The notes beneath the pieces were generated by a model. The model was not told where the DNA came from. It ran no database searches and was given only the letters and a program-made list of their open reading frames with translations. The translations under genes were made by a program, and so were the position numbers. Below are positions 1-5,198 of a stretch of 5,198 nt of DNA, piece by piece. The stretch's first letter is position 1, and every line of letters begins with the position of its first letter. Source of the DNA: Pseudomonadota bacterium (lineage in GTDB: Bacteria; Desulfobacterota; Desulfobacteria; Desulfobacterales; Desulfobacteraceae); contig JAHIVS010000626.1 of the NCBI GenBank assembly GCA_018816605.1, forward strand, positions 1 to 5,198. The letters are read 5' to 3'.

Positions 1-3000
1 AAGACCTTGATGGTACCGCCCATGCGGATCATGCGTTCATTGGCCATGTCATTGAGGGTGATGGAGGTGACATTGGCATATTTTTGAATAATATCGGTAT
101 ATTTATCCATGGGATGCCCAGTAATATAAAAACCCAGGGATTCCTTTTCCAGCCCCAGCAGGACGTTTTCCTCCCACTCTTCGATATCCGGCAACTTGGG
201 TAGGCTTTTGGGAAGCGCCAGGCCCATATTGGAGTCGGCAAACAGATCCAGCTGGGAATCTGCTTTTTCCCGTTGGATCCTGTTTCCATGTTCCAGGGCA
301 TCTTCCAGAACCGCCATCATCTGGCTTCGTTTCGCCTGGGTTCCATCAAAGGCACCGCATTTGATCAATGCCTCCAAAACTTTTTTATTGGCTTTGCTGG
401 TATTCACCCGCTCACAAAAATCATACAGGCTCTTATAGGGTCCGTCTTCATTCTCCCGGATGGCCACAATGGATTCAATGGCTGCATCCCCTATCCCCTT
501 GACAGCTGCCAATCCAAAACGGATACACCCGTCGGATACGATAAAATGGGCGTCACTCTCATTGACATCCGGCGGCAACACCTTGATATTGTGACCCCGG
601 CATTCATCCATGTATTTGATGACCGCATCGGAATTGCTCCGCTCACTGGTCATGAGGGCGGCGATAAACTCCAGAGGGAAATTGGCCTTTAAGTAGGCGG
701 TCTGAAAAGCAATCAGGGCATAGGCAGCACTATGGGACTTGTTAAACCCGTATCCGCCAAATTTTTCCATGAGATCAAAAAGCTCTTCCGCCTTTTTCGG
801 GTCATGGCCTTTCTGGGTGGCACCCTTTACAAAAAGGCCTCTGTGCTCTTCCATCATGGCGGCAATTTTCTTTCCCATGGCCTTCCGAAGTCCATCGGCA
901 TCTGCCATGGAATAGTTGGCCAAAACCCCTGCGATCTTCATTACCTGTTCCTGGTAAAGAATCACCCCATAGGTTTCCTTGAGCACCTCTTCCAATTCAT
1001 CAAAAAGGTAGACCACCTCTTCCCGGCCGTTCTTTCTTTCCACATAGGAATCGGCCATGCCGCTGTCCAAAGGCCCGGGTCGATACAGGGCCACCAGGGC
1101 CACAATATCGGAGAAGCTGGCAGGCTTGAGCCTGGAGATTAGCTCTTTCATGCCCGAGCTTTCAAGCTGGAACACCCCCGTGGTATCTGCATTTTGCAAA
1201 AGTTCAAAGGTCTTTGGATCCGCATAGTCCAGGTGAAGCAGATCAGGCGCCTGTTTTCCCTGTTTCTCGATAAGTGCGATGCAGTTTTTGATAACCGTCA
1301 GGTTTCGCAGTCCCAGAAAATCAAACTTCACCAGACCCAGTTTCTCCACATAGTTCATATCAAACTGGGTAATGGTCTCCCCTTCCTTGCCCCGGTACAA
1401 CGGCAGGTATTCATTCAGAGGCTTGTCTGACACCACAACCCCGGCCGCATGGGTGGACGCGTGCCGGGGCAGACCTTCCAGAAGCATGGCGATTTCCAGC
1501 ATCTGGGTTTTTTCTTCGGACTGCCCGCACTTTTCCCGGATAGCCGGTACTTCCTCAAGGGCGACGGTCAAATTTTTGGCATTGTCCGGGATCATTTTGG
1601 CGATTTCATCCACTTCAGAGAGAAGAACCCCCAGGGCCCGGCCCACGTCCCGGATAACAGCCTTGGCCTTAAGCCGGCCAAAGGTGATAATCTGACAGAC
1701 ATATTCAGGCCCGCCATACCGCTCAATGGTGTATTTATAGATCTGATCCCGGCCTTCGATACAGAAATCCACGTCAATATCCGGCATGGAGATCCGGGCA
1801 GGGTTCAGGAACCGCTCAAAGATCAACCCGTGTTCGATGGGGTCAAGTGCGGTAATGCCCATGGCATAGGCCACCATGGAACCTGCGGCAGAACCTCTTC
1901 CCGGCCCCACAGGCACTCCGATCTTATTGGCATGGGCGATGAAATCGGCCACAATGAGAAAGTAACCGGGAAAACCCATGTTCAGGATAATATCAATTTC
2001 ATATTGAATCCGCTCCCGGTAAAGGGATTCATCCACATTGGGGTTTCTTGTCTTGATCCGGGCCATTCTCTGCTCAAAACCTTCCATGGCCTTTTCTTTA
2101 AAGATCTCATCTTCCGACTCTTCCTGGGTCCTGGCATATCGGGGAAAATGATAACTCTTTTTATCAAACTCCACATTGCACTTGGCCATGACGTCACGGG
2201 TATTTTCAATGGCATCGGGATAATGGCCAAGGGCAGCCTGCATCTCCTGGGCAGATTTGAAATAGAGCTGGTCCGAATCAAATTTAAACCGGTTCTGGTT
2301 GCTGACTGTATTCCCTGTCTGGATGCACAACAAAATCTCATGGGCCCTGGCATCCCCCTTTGACAGGTAATGGCAATCATTGGTAGCAACCATGGGAATG
2401 GACATCCGCCGGCTTAATTCCAAAATACCGGCATTGACCTTGTGCTGGATCTCCATGCCGTTTTCCTGGACTTCCAGGTAGAAATTTCCCTCCCCCAGAG
2501 TGTTCAGATAATATTGAGCCGCCGCATCGGCTGCTTCCGGATTATTGTGAAGGATGGCCTGGGGGATGTCTCCTTTCAGGCAGGCAGACAGGCCGATCAG
2601 TCCCTTGGAATGGGCGGCCAGCAATTGCCTGTCAATCCTGGGCTTGTAATAAAACCCCTGGAGCTGGGCAATGGACACCAGCTTGCACAAATTGGCATAC
2701 CCCTGCCTGTCCTTGGCCAACAGCACCAGATGGTTCAACCCCTTATGATCCATCTGGGTTTTATCATTCAGCGTTCTGGGGGCGACATAGACTTCACAGC
2801 CAATAACAGGTTTAATGGACGCTTTCCTGGCTTTTTCGTAAAACTGGGCCACGCCAAACATGGTACCATGGTCTGTCATGGACACGGCGTCCATTCCGTA
2901 TTCACGGCATCGTTTAAAAAGCGAGTTCAGCCGGATGGCCCCATCCAGCAGGGAATATTCCGTGTGGAGGTGCAAATGGCAAAACGGGGATGCTAGCTCC

Positions 3001-3005
3001 GCCAT
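1..3005 (-). CDS. dnaE: DNA polymerase III alpha subunit, DnaE1 type (partial, C-terminus off the left edge)
   Basis: This is the catalytic subunit of the replicative DNA polymerase, which extends primers at the fork while held on the beta clamp. I translated the minus strand from the ATG at 3005 and found 1001 open codons with no stop, frameshift or intein. The N-terminal PHP domain has its putative metal ligands H12, H14, D21, H46, E71, H92, C142, D210 and H212. The polymerase core has PDIDVDF with catalytic Asp409 and Asp411, and KFDFLGLR with the third catalytic Asp562. A helix-hairpin-helix starts near Gly831 (GLAAVKGIG). QLDLF at 918-922 matches the beta-clamp binding motif. The last visible residues, near 990-1001, look like the start of the OB fold. 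E. coli DnaE has 1160 residues, so roughly 150-170 are missing here, including the tau-binding end. The start is constrained: an in-frame TAA, the guaB stop, lies three codons upstream, and the next Met (38) falls inside the PHP domain. It is the second gene after guaB. Confidence 0.97.
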   Translation of the reverse strand, partial: MAELASPFCHLHLHTEYSLLDGAIRLNSLFKRCREYGMDAVSMTDHGTMFGVAQFYEKARKASIKPVIGCEVYVAPRTLNDKTQMDHKGLNHLVLLAKDRQGYANLCKLVSIAQLQGFYYKPRIDRQLLAAHSKGLIGLSACLKGDIPQAILHNNPEAADAAAQYYLNTLGEGNFYLEVQENGMEIQHKVNAGILELSRRMSIPMVATNDCHYLSKGDARAHEILLCIQTGNTVSNQNRFKFDSDQLYFKSAQEMQAALGHYPDAIENTRDVMAKCNVEFDKKSYHFPRYARTQEESEDEIFKEKAMEGFEQRMARIKTRNPNVDESLYRERIQYEIDIILNMGFPGYFLIVADFIAHANKIGVPVGPGRGSAAGSMVAYAMGITALDPIEHGLIFERFLNPARISMPDIDVDFCIEGRDQIYKYTIERYGGPEYVCQIITFGRLKAKAVIRDVGRALGVLLSEVDEIAKMIPDNAKNLTVALEEVPAIREKCGQSEEKTQMLEIAMLLEGLPRHASTHAAGVVVSDKPLNEYLPLYRGKEGETITQFDMNYVEKLGLVKFDFLGLRNLTVIKNCIALIEKQGKQAPDLLHLDYADPKTFELLQNADTTGVFQLESSGMKELISRLKPASFSDIVALVALYRPGPLDSGMADSYVERKNGREEVVYLFDELEEVLKETYGVILYQEQVMKIAGVLANYSMADADGLRKAMGKKIAAMMEEHRGLFVKGATQKGHDPKKAEELFDLMEKFGGYGFNKSHSAAYALIAFQTAYLKANFPLEFIAALMTSERSNSDAVIKYMDECRGHNIKVLPPDVNESDAHFIVSDGCIRFGLAAVKGIGDAAIESIVAIRENEDGPYKSLYDFCERVNTSKANKKVLEALIKCGAFDGTQAKRSQMMAVLEDALEHGNRIQREKADSQLDLFADSNMGLALPKSLPKLPDIEEWEENVLLGLEKESLGFYITGHPMDKYTDIIQKYANVTSITLNDMANERMIRMGGTIKV

Positions 3006-3024
3006 GGGTATTTAAATACTCCCC
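3006..3024 (-). promoter_or_regulatory. guaB/dnaE junction: probable dnaE ribosome binding site inside a small hairpin
   Basis: On the minus strand the last guaB codons supply GGGGAG (3019-3024), the only Shine-Dalgarno-like run before the dnaE ATG. It sits 13 nt away, which is too far for a good site. Between them is the perfect 12-bp palindrome GTATTTAAATAC (3008-3019). In RNA it can fold as GUAU-UUAA-AUAC. After a bulged A at 3020 the stem can add two G-C pairs, 3021-3022 with 3006-3007, taking in part of the GGGG. The guaB stop lies in the loop, and only ATACCC separates it from the dnaE start. What is seen is the pairing and spacing. Translational coupling, with ribosomes finishing guaB opening the hairpin, is inference. 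Confidence 0.5.
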
Positions 3025-4481
3025 ACGCGATAGTTGGGTGCTTCTTTGGTAATCACGACATCATGGACGTGGCTTTCTTTGAGGCCGGCCGAGGTGATCC
3101 GGATAAACTTGGCTTTATCATGGAGTTCTTCTATGGTGGCAGCGCCCAAATATCCCATACCCGCCTTGAGACCGCCGATCATCTGAACGATATTCTCCCG
3201 GATCGTTCCTCGATAGGGAATCCGGCCGACAATCCCTTCAGGTACCAGTTCCTCATCCTCATCCGTATCTTTCTGATAATACCGGTCAGAACTGCCCTGC
3301 TTCATGGCCTCGACAGATCCCATGCCCCTGTAGGCTTTGTAAGAGCGGCCCTGGTAAATAACCAGTTCCCCCGGGCTTTCCTGGGTGCCGGCCAAAAGAC
3401 TGCCCAGCATGACCGAATTTGCACCCGCACCCAGAGCTTTGGCAATATCTCCGGAAAACTTGATACCACCGTCGGCAATAATGGGAACCCCTGTTTTCCT
3501 TGAGATTTCCCGGCAATTGCGGATAGCTGAAAGCTGGGGAACCCCGACGCCTGCAACAATGCGGGTGGTACAAATGGAGCCTGGACCGATTCCGATCTTT
3601 ACAGCATCGGCACCTGCATCAATGAGGGCCTTTGCCCCGGCTTCCGTTGCCACATTTCCCGCCACCAGCTGGCAGTCGGGAAAGGCTGCTTTTATTTTCT
3701 TTATGGAGTCCATCACATTTTTGGAATGGCCGTGGGAGGTATCAATAACCAGGGCATCGGCTCCTGCCCGCAACAATGCCTGCACCCGATCCATCATGTC
3801 GGACCCAACCCCTATGGCGGCGCCGGCCCTCAGGCGCCCAAAGGAATCTTTACAGGCATTGGGGTATTTTTTTATTTTTTCAATATCCTTGATGGTGATC
3901 AGCCCTTTAAGCTTGCCCTCCTTGTCCACCACCAGCAATTTTTCAATCCTGTGCTTGTGGAGCATGATTTTCGACTCTTCCAGGGTGCATTTCTCAGGAA
4001 CCGTGACCAGATTTTTGCTGGTCATGACCTCCCGGGTCAGTTTGTCCAGCTGGGTTTCAAATCGCAGATCCCGGTTGGTCACGATCCCGACCAGCTTGTC
4101 TCCTTCGGTTACAGGAACCCCCGAAATTCGATATTTGGCCATGATTTTCAAAACCTCTGAAATGGAGGCATCCGGACGAACGGTTACCGGATCAACGATC
4201 ATCCCGCTTTCCGATTTTTTAACTCTGTCCACCTCAATGGCCTGGTCTTCAATACTCAGGTTCCGGTGAATAAATCCAAGCCCCCCGCTGCGTGCCATGC
4301 TGATGGCAGTATGGGCTTCTGTTACCGTGTCCATGGCAGCACTGACAATGGGGACATTCAATTCAAGCTCACGGGTAAGCCGTGTGCGGGTGGCTACCGC
4401 ATCGGGCAGAATCGCTGAATATTCGGGAACCAAGAGGACATCATCAAATGAAAGCCCTTCTTCGGATAGTATGTTGGACAT
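3012..4481 (-). CDS. guaB: Inosine-5'-monophosphate dehydrogenase (complete, 489 aa)
   Basis: This cytosolic enzyme oxidises IMP to XMP with NAD+, the committed and usually rate-limiting step of guanine nucleotide synthesis. Its 489 residues match the normal bacterial length (E. coli 488). The TIM barrel opens with [14 protein letters not shown] (residues 9-22). It is interrupted at about 95-205 by a pair of CBS domains, which in this family bind adenine or guanine nucleotides and tune activity. Asp248 in IDTSHGHS is the NAD-contacting aspartate. The catalytic loop GPGSICTTR carries Cys304, which forms the covalent E-XMP intermediate. [10 protein letters not shown] (336-345) binds the IMP phosphate. 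Arg400-Tyr401 on the mobile flap are the residues that activate water for hydrolysis. The start is supported by GGAGGT at 4487-4492, 5 nt before the ATG. No key residue is missing. It appears to be the first gene of a guaB-dnaE operon and diverges from the phosphofructokinase gene. GMP reductase is excluded by the CBS insertion and the flap dyad. Confidence 0.98.
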   Translation of the reverse strand: MSNILSEEGLSFDDVLLVPEYSAILPDAVATRTRLTRELELNVPIVSAAMDTVTEAHTAISMARSGGLGFIHRNLSIEDQAIEVDRVKKSESGMIVDPVTVRPDASISEVLKIMAKYRISGVPVTEGDKLVGIVTNRDLRFETQLDKLTREVMTSKNLVTVPEKCTLEESKIMLHKHRIEKLLVVDKEGKLKGLITIKDIEKIKKYPNACKDSFGRLRAGAAIGVGSDMMDRVQALLRAGADALVIDTSHGHSKNVMDSIKKIKAAFPDCQLVAGNVATEAGAKALIDAGADAVKIGIGPGSICTTRIVAGVGVPQLSAIRNCREISRKTGVPIIADGGIKFSGDIAKALGAGANSVMLGSLLAGTQESPGELVIYQGRSYKAYRGMGSVEAMKQGSSDRYYQKDTDEDEELVPEGIVGRIPYRGTIRENIVQMIGGLKAGMGYLGAATIEELHDKAKFIRITSAGLKESHVHDVVITKEAPNYRVGSI

Positions 4482-4522
4482 AAGAAACCTCCGGAAAGAA
4501 AAAAGTGTTTATGAATACTATT

Positions 4523-4534
4523 ATGGCCGGCCAT
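4523..4534. promoter_or_regulatory. Perfect 12-bp palindrome ATGGCCGGCCAT in the guaB leader
   Basis: This GC-rich perfect palindrome stands out in AT-rich surroundings. It lies 42 bp upstream of the guaB ATG, between the candidate promoter and the ribosome binding site. It could be a dimeric repressor operator acting as a roadblock. As RNA it could form only a short stem, since a hairpin loop would use up its centre. I do not recognise it as the site of a named regulator; in particular I do not see it as a PurR site. Confidence 0.4.
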
Positions 4535-4579
4535 CTAAAAAAATTTTAAACAGCCAGCCAAATGTAAATTTAAAAATTT

Positions 4580-4607
4580 AGTATATAAACACGTACTCTT
4601 ACCAAAA
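4580..4607 (-). promoter_or_regulatory. Candidate sigma-70-type promoter for guaB-dnaE
   Basis: On the minus strand TATACT (4580-4585) is a good -10 match, with a weak -35, TTTTGG (4602-4607), 16 bp upstream. It would start transcription near 4573 and give a leader of about 90 nt. A competing pair lies slightly downstream: TTTATA (4584-4589), a 17-bp spacer, and TACATT (4561-4566), each matching consensus at four of six positions. The AT-rich context makes chance matches likely, so the exact site is uncertain. Confidence 0.35.
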
Positions 4608-4655
4608 TTTATCGTTTCTGGCAAGGTCATTATCCCCAAGCCTTCCAATTAATCA

Positions 4656-4785
4656 CCCAGCTTTCGGACTTCGTCTTTGCAGGAAGGAGTTTTTGTTATT
4701 GTGCTTTTTATCGATATTTCAGTATCAGACTGAACAAAATGCAATAAGGAAACCCCATTTAAATTAACCAACTCCGAAAGTTGGG
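4656..4785. repeat. Pair of diverged 18-bp motifs in inverted orientation
   Basis: The plus-strand motif CCCAGCTTTCGGACTTCG (4656-4673) matches the minus-strand CCCAACTTTCGGAGTTGG (4768-4785) at 15 of 18 positions, including the uninterrupted core CTTTCGGA. The copies face each other across 94 bp. The right copy forms a clean hairpin; the left copy has changes that break its own stem. This arrangement fits the ends of a small degenerate non-autonomous element, or two sites for one factor. No clear target duplication was found outside the copies. Confidence 0.45.
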
Positions 4786-4790
4786 TTAAT
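4763..4790. repeat. Hairpin-forming inverted repeat in the divergent spacer
   Basis: The left arm ATTAACCAACT (4763-4773) and right arm AGTTGGGTTAAT (4779-4790) are complementary except for one extra G/C, and enclose the 5-nt loop CCGAA. A T-run does not directly follow on either side. The hairpin lies upstream of both divergent genes, so a gene terminator is not expected here. It more likely belongs to a REP- or MITE-like repeat, or is a regulatory structure. Confidence 0.6.
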
Positions 4791-4837
4791 CAAATTTATA
4801 ATATGCTAAAAAATCAAACGCTTCCTGATCTCTCTGT

Positions 4838-4861
4838 TCACACCTAGGCTGCGCCATGTGA
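4838..4861. repeat. Imperfect inverted repeat upstream of the phosphofructokinase promoter
   Basis: TCACA (4838-4842) and TGTGA (4857-4861) are perfect inverted arms around 14 bp. That interval contains a smaller GGC-TGC-GCC hairpin. It ends 33 bp before the candidate -10, where an activator might bind. The arms are arranged opposite to a CRP site (TGTGA-N6-TCACA), so it is not called as one. It may be chance. Confidence 0.25.
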
Positions 4862-4891
4862 TGCTTTTCATTATACCTTCCAAAAATTATG

Positions 4892-4900
4892 TGGTATATT
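4892..4900 (+). promoter_or_regulatory. Candidate extended -10 promoter for phosphofructokinase
   Basis: TGGTATATT contains the extended -10 TG followed, after one base, by TATATT (4895-4900), a five-of-six match to TATAAT. No good -35 is present at the usual distance; TTATAC at 4871-4876 with an 18-bp spacer is weak. Extended -10 promoters tolerate this. Transcription would begin near 4907, giving a leader of about 55 nt before the ATG at 4962. Confidence 0.4.
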
Positions 4901-4961
4901 TTCCAACGCAGACAATAGAAAAATAAACCCGGGATCACTTGGGAAAACAGGAGATATTAGG

Positions 4962-5198
4962 ATGACAAAAAAAATCGGTATTGTAACAGGGGGCGGTGAC
5001 TGCCCCGGTCTAAATGCTGTTATTCGGGCTATTGTAAAAGCCGGCTCCCTTTACGGCTGGGAATGCATCGGCATCCATGGCGGGTTTGACGGCCTGCTCA
5101 CACCGGTCCAGGCAATGCCCCTGGCCCTGAAAGATATGGACGGCCTGCTTATCCGAGGAGGTACAATCCTGGGCACTGCCAACAGCGGACAATTTTCC
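4962..5198 (+). CDS. pfkA: 6-phosphofructokinase, N-terminal 79 residues (cut by the right edge)
   Basis: This enzyme phosphorylates fructose 6-phosphate to fructose 1,6-bisphosphate in glycolysis. The visible part aligns without gaps to the start of E. coli PfkA. KKIGIVTGGGDCPGLNAVIR (residues 3-22) is the phosphoryl-donor-binding glycine loop, with Gly11 and Asp13 in register. LIRGGTILGTANSG (63-76) contains Arg65, equivalent to the donor-contacting E. coli Arg72. The GGGDCPGLNAVIR form, rather than the SGGDAPGMNA of E. coli, resembles the actinobacterial-type 'group III' enzymes, which include both ATP- and pyrophosphate-dependent members. The residue that discriminates donors (Gly104 in the GGDGS motif of E. 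coli, Asp in pyrophosphate users) lies beyond the window, so the donor cannot be called and the symbol could equally be pfp. The start has AGGAG at 4949-4953, 8 nt before the ATG. It diverges from guaB. Confidence 0.93.
   Translation, partial: MTKKIGIVTGGGDCPGLNAVIRAIVKAGSLYGWECIGIHGGFDGLLTPVQAMPLALKDMDGLLIRGGTILGTANSGQFS

Larger units (their letters stand above)
4482..4961. other. AT-rich divergent intergenic region between guaB and phosphofructokinase
   Basis: These 480 bp hold no convincing gene on either strand. They are visibly richer in A and T than the flanking genes, with frequent runs of A and T and short stop-rich frames. Going from guaB outwards, they contain the guaB ribosome binding site, a GC-rich palindrome in the guaB leader, a probable guaB promoter, a pair of related inverted motifs with one folding as a hairpin, an imperfect TCACA/TGTGA inverted repeat, and a probable phosphofructokinase promoter. 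I saw no purine riboswitch core, tRNA or CRISPR-like array. Confidence 0.8.

Noticed and set aside
1449..2363. 304-codon open frame on the plus strand
   Set aside because: It lies wholly antisense to the DnaE polymerase core, which has catalytic residues in place and no interruptions. Its translation shows no recognisable domain, and it is a shadow of dnaE codon bias.
2442..2996. 184-codon open frame on the plus strand
   Set aside because: It is antisense to the conserved PHP domain of dnaE, with no recognisable motif.
1..3005. Possible intein in dnaE
   Set aside because: dnaE is a common intein host, but the polymerase sequence runs continuously through all active-site motifs, with no insertion in the visible 1001 codons.
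3385..4269. 294-codon open frame on the plus strand
   Set aside because: It is antisense to the intact guaB catalytic and CBS regions, is rich in Ser, Pro and Thr as mirror frames often are, and resembles no protein I know.
4482..4580. Purine riboswitch in the guaB leader
   Set aside because: The leader lacks a recognisable purine aptamer core, and the only strong symmetry is a short palindrome.
4297..4581. 94-codon plus-strand frame running from guaB into the spacer
   Set aside because: Most of it is antisense to the guaB N-terminus. The rest is low-complexity AT-rich sequence, with no sensible start signal.
4763..4790. Hairpin as an intrinsic terminator
   Set aside because: No T-tract directly follows on either strand, and both neighbouring genes are transcribed away from it, so neither would be terminated by it.
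4797..4802. Perfect TATAAT on the plus strand
   Set aside because: No -35-like hexamer lies 16-18 bp upstream, there is no extended -10 TG, and the start would lie about 155 bp before phosphofructokinase. It is likely chance in an AT-rich stretch.
5010..5192. 60-codon open frame on the minus strand
   Set aside because: It is antisense to the phosphofructokinase start, whose motifs are unmistakable.

Overview
The window holds three protein genes around one AT-rich divergent intergenic region. The proteins are typical of a Gram-negative-type bacterium with DnaE1-class replication. Their flavour, and an AT-rich spacer between moderately GC-rich genes, suggest a deltaproteobacterium such as a Desulfobacterales sulfate reducer. 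That placement is inference only; no marker gene here fixes the taxonomy.

Layout. Positions 1-3005 (minus strand) carry most of dnaE, the catalytic alpha subunit of DNA polymerase III. Its C-terminus runs off the left edge, so 1001 codons are visible. Positions 3012-4481 (minus) carry a complete guaB, encoding IMP dehydrogenase. guaB is transcribed first; dnaE starts 6 nt after the guaB stop, in the same frame, so the two look like one operon. Positions 4482-4961 are intergenic (480 bp). They hold probable divergent promoters, a 12-bp palindrome in the guaB leader, a hairpin, and a diverged inverted copy of that hairpin's arm. Positions 4962-5198 (plus) are the first 79 codons of a 6-phosphofructokinase, cut by the right edge.

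Working together. GuaB makes XMP, committing IMP to GTP and dGTP synthesis, and DnaE consumes dNTPs at the replication fork, so the operon pairs guanine nucleotide supply with the replicase. The divergent phosphofructokinase belongs to central carbon metabolism and need not be functionally linked.

No clearly new biological system is visible. The points most worth checking are the compact guaB-dnaE junction with a hairpin over the probable dnaE ribosome binding site, the complete set of PHP metal ligands in DnaE, and the repeat pair in the divergent spacer.
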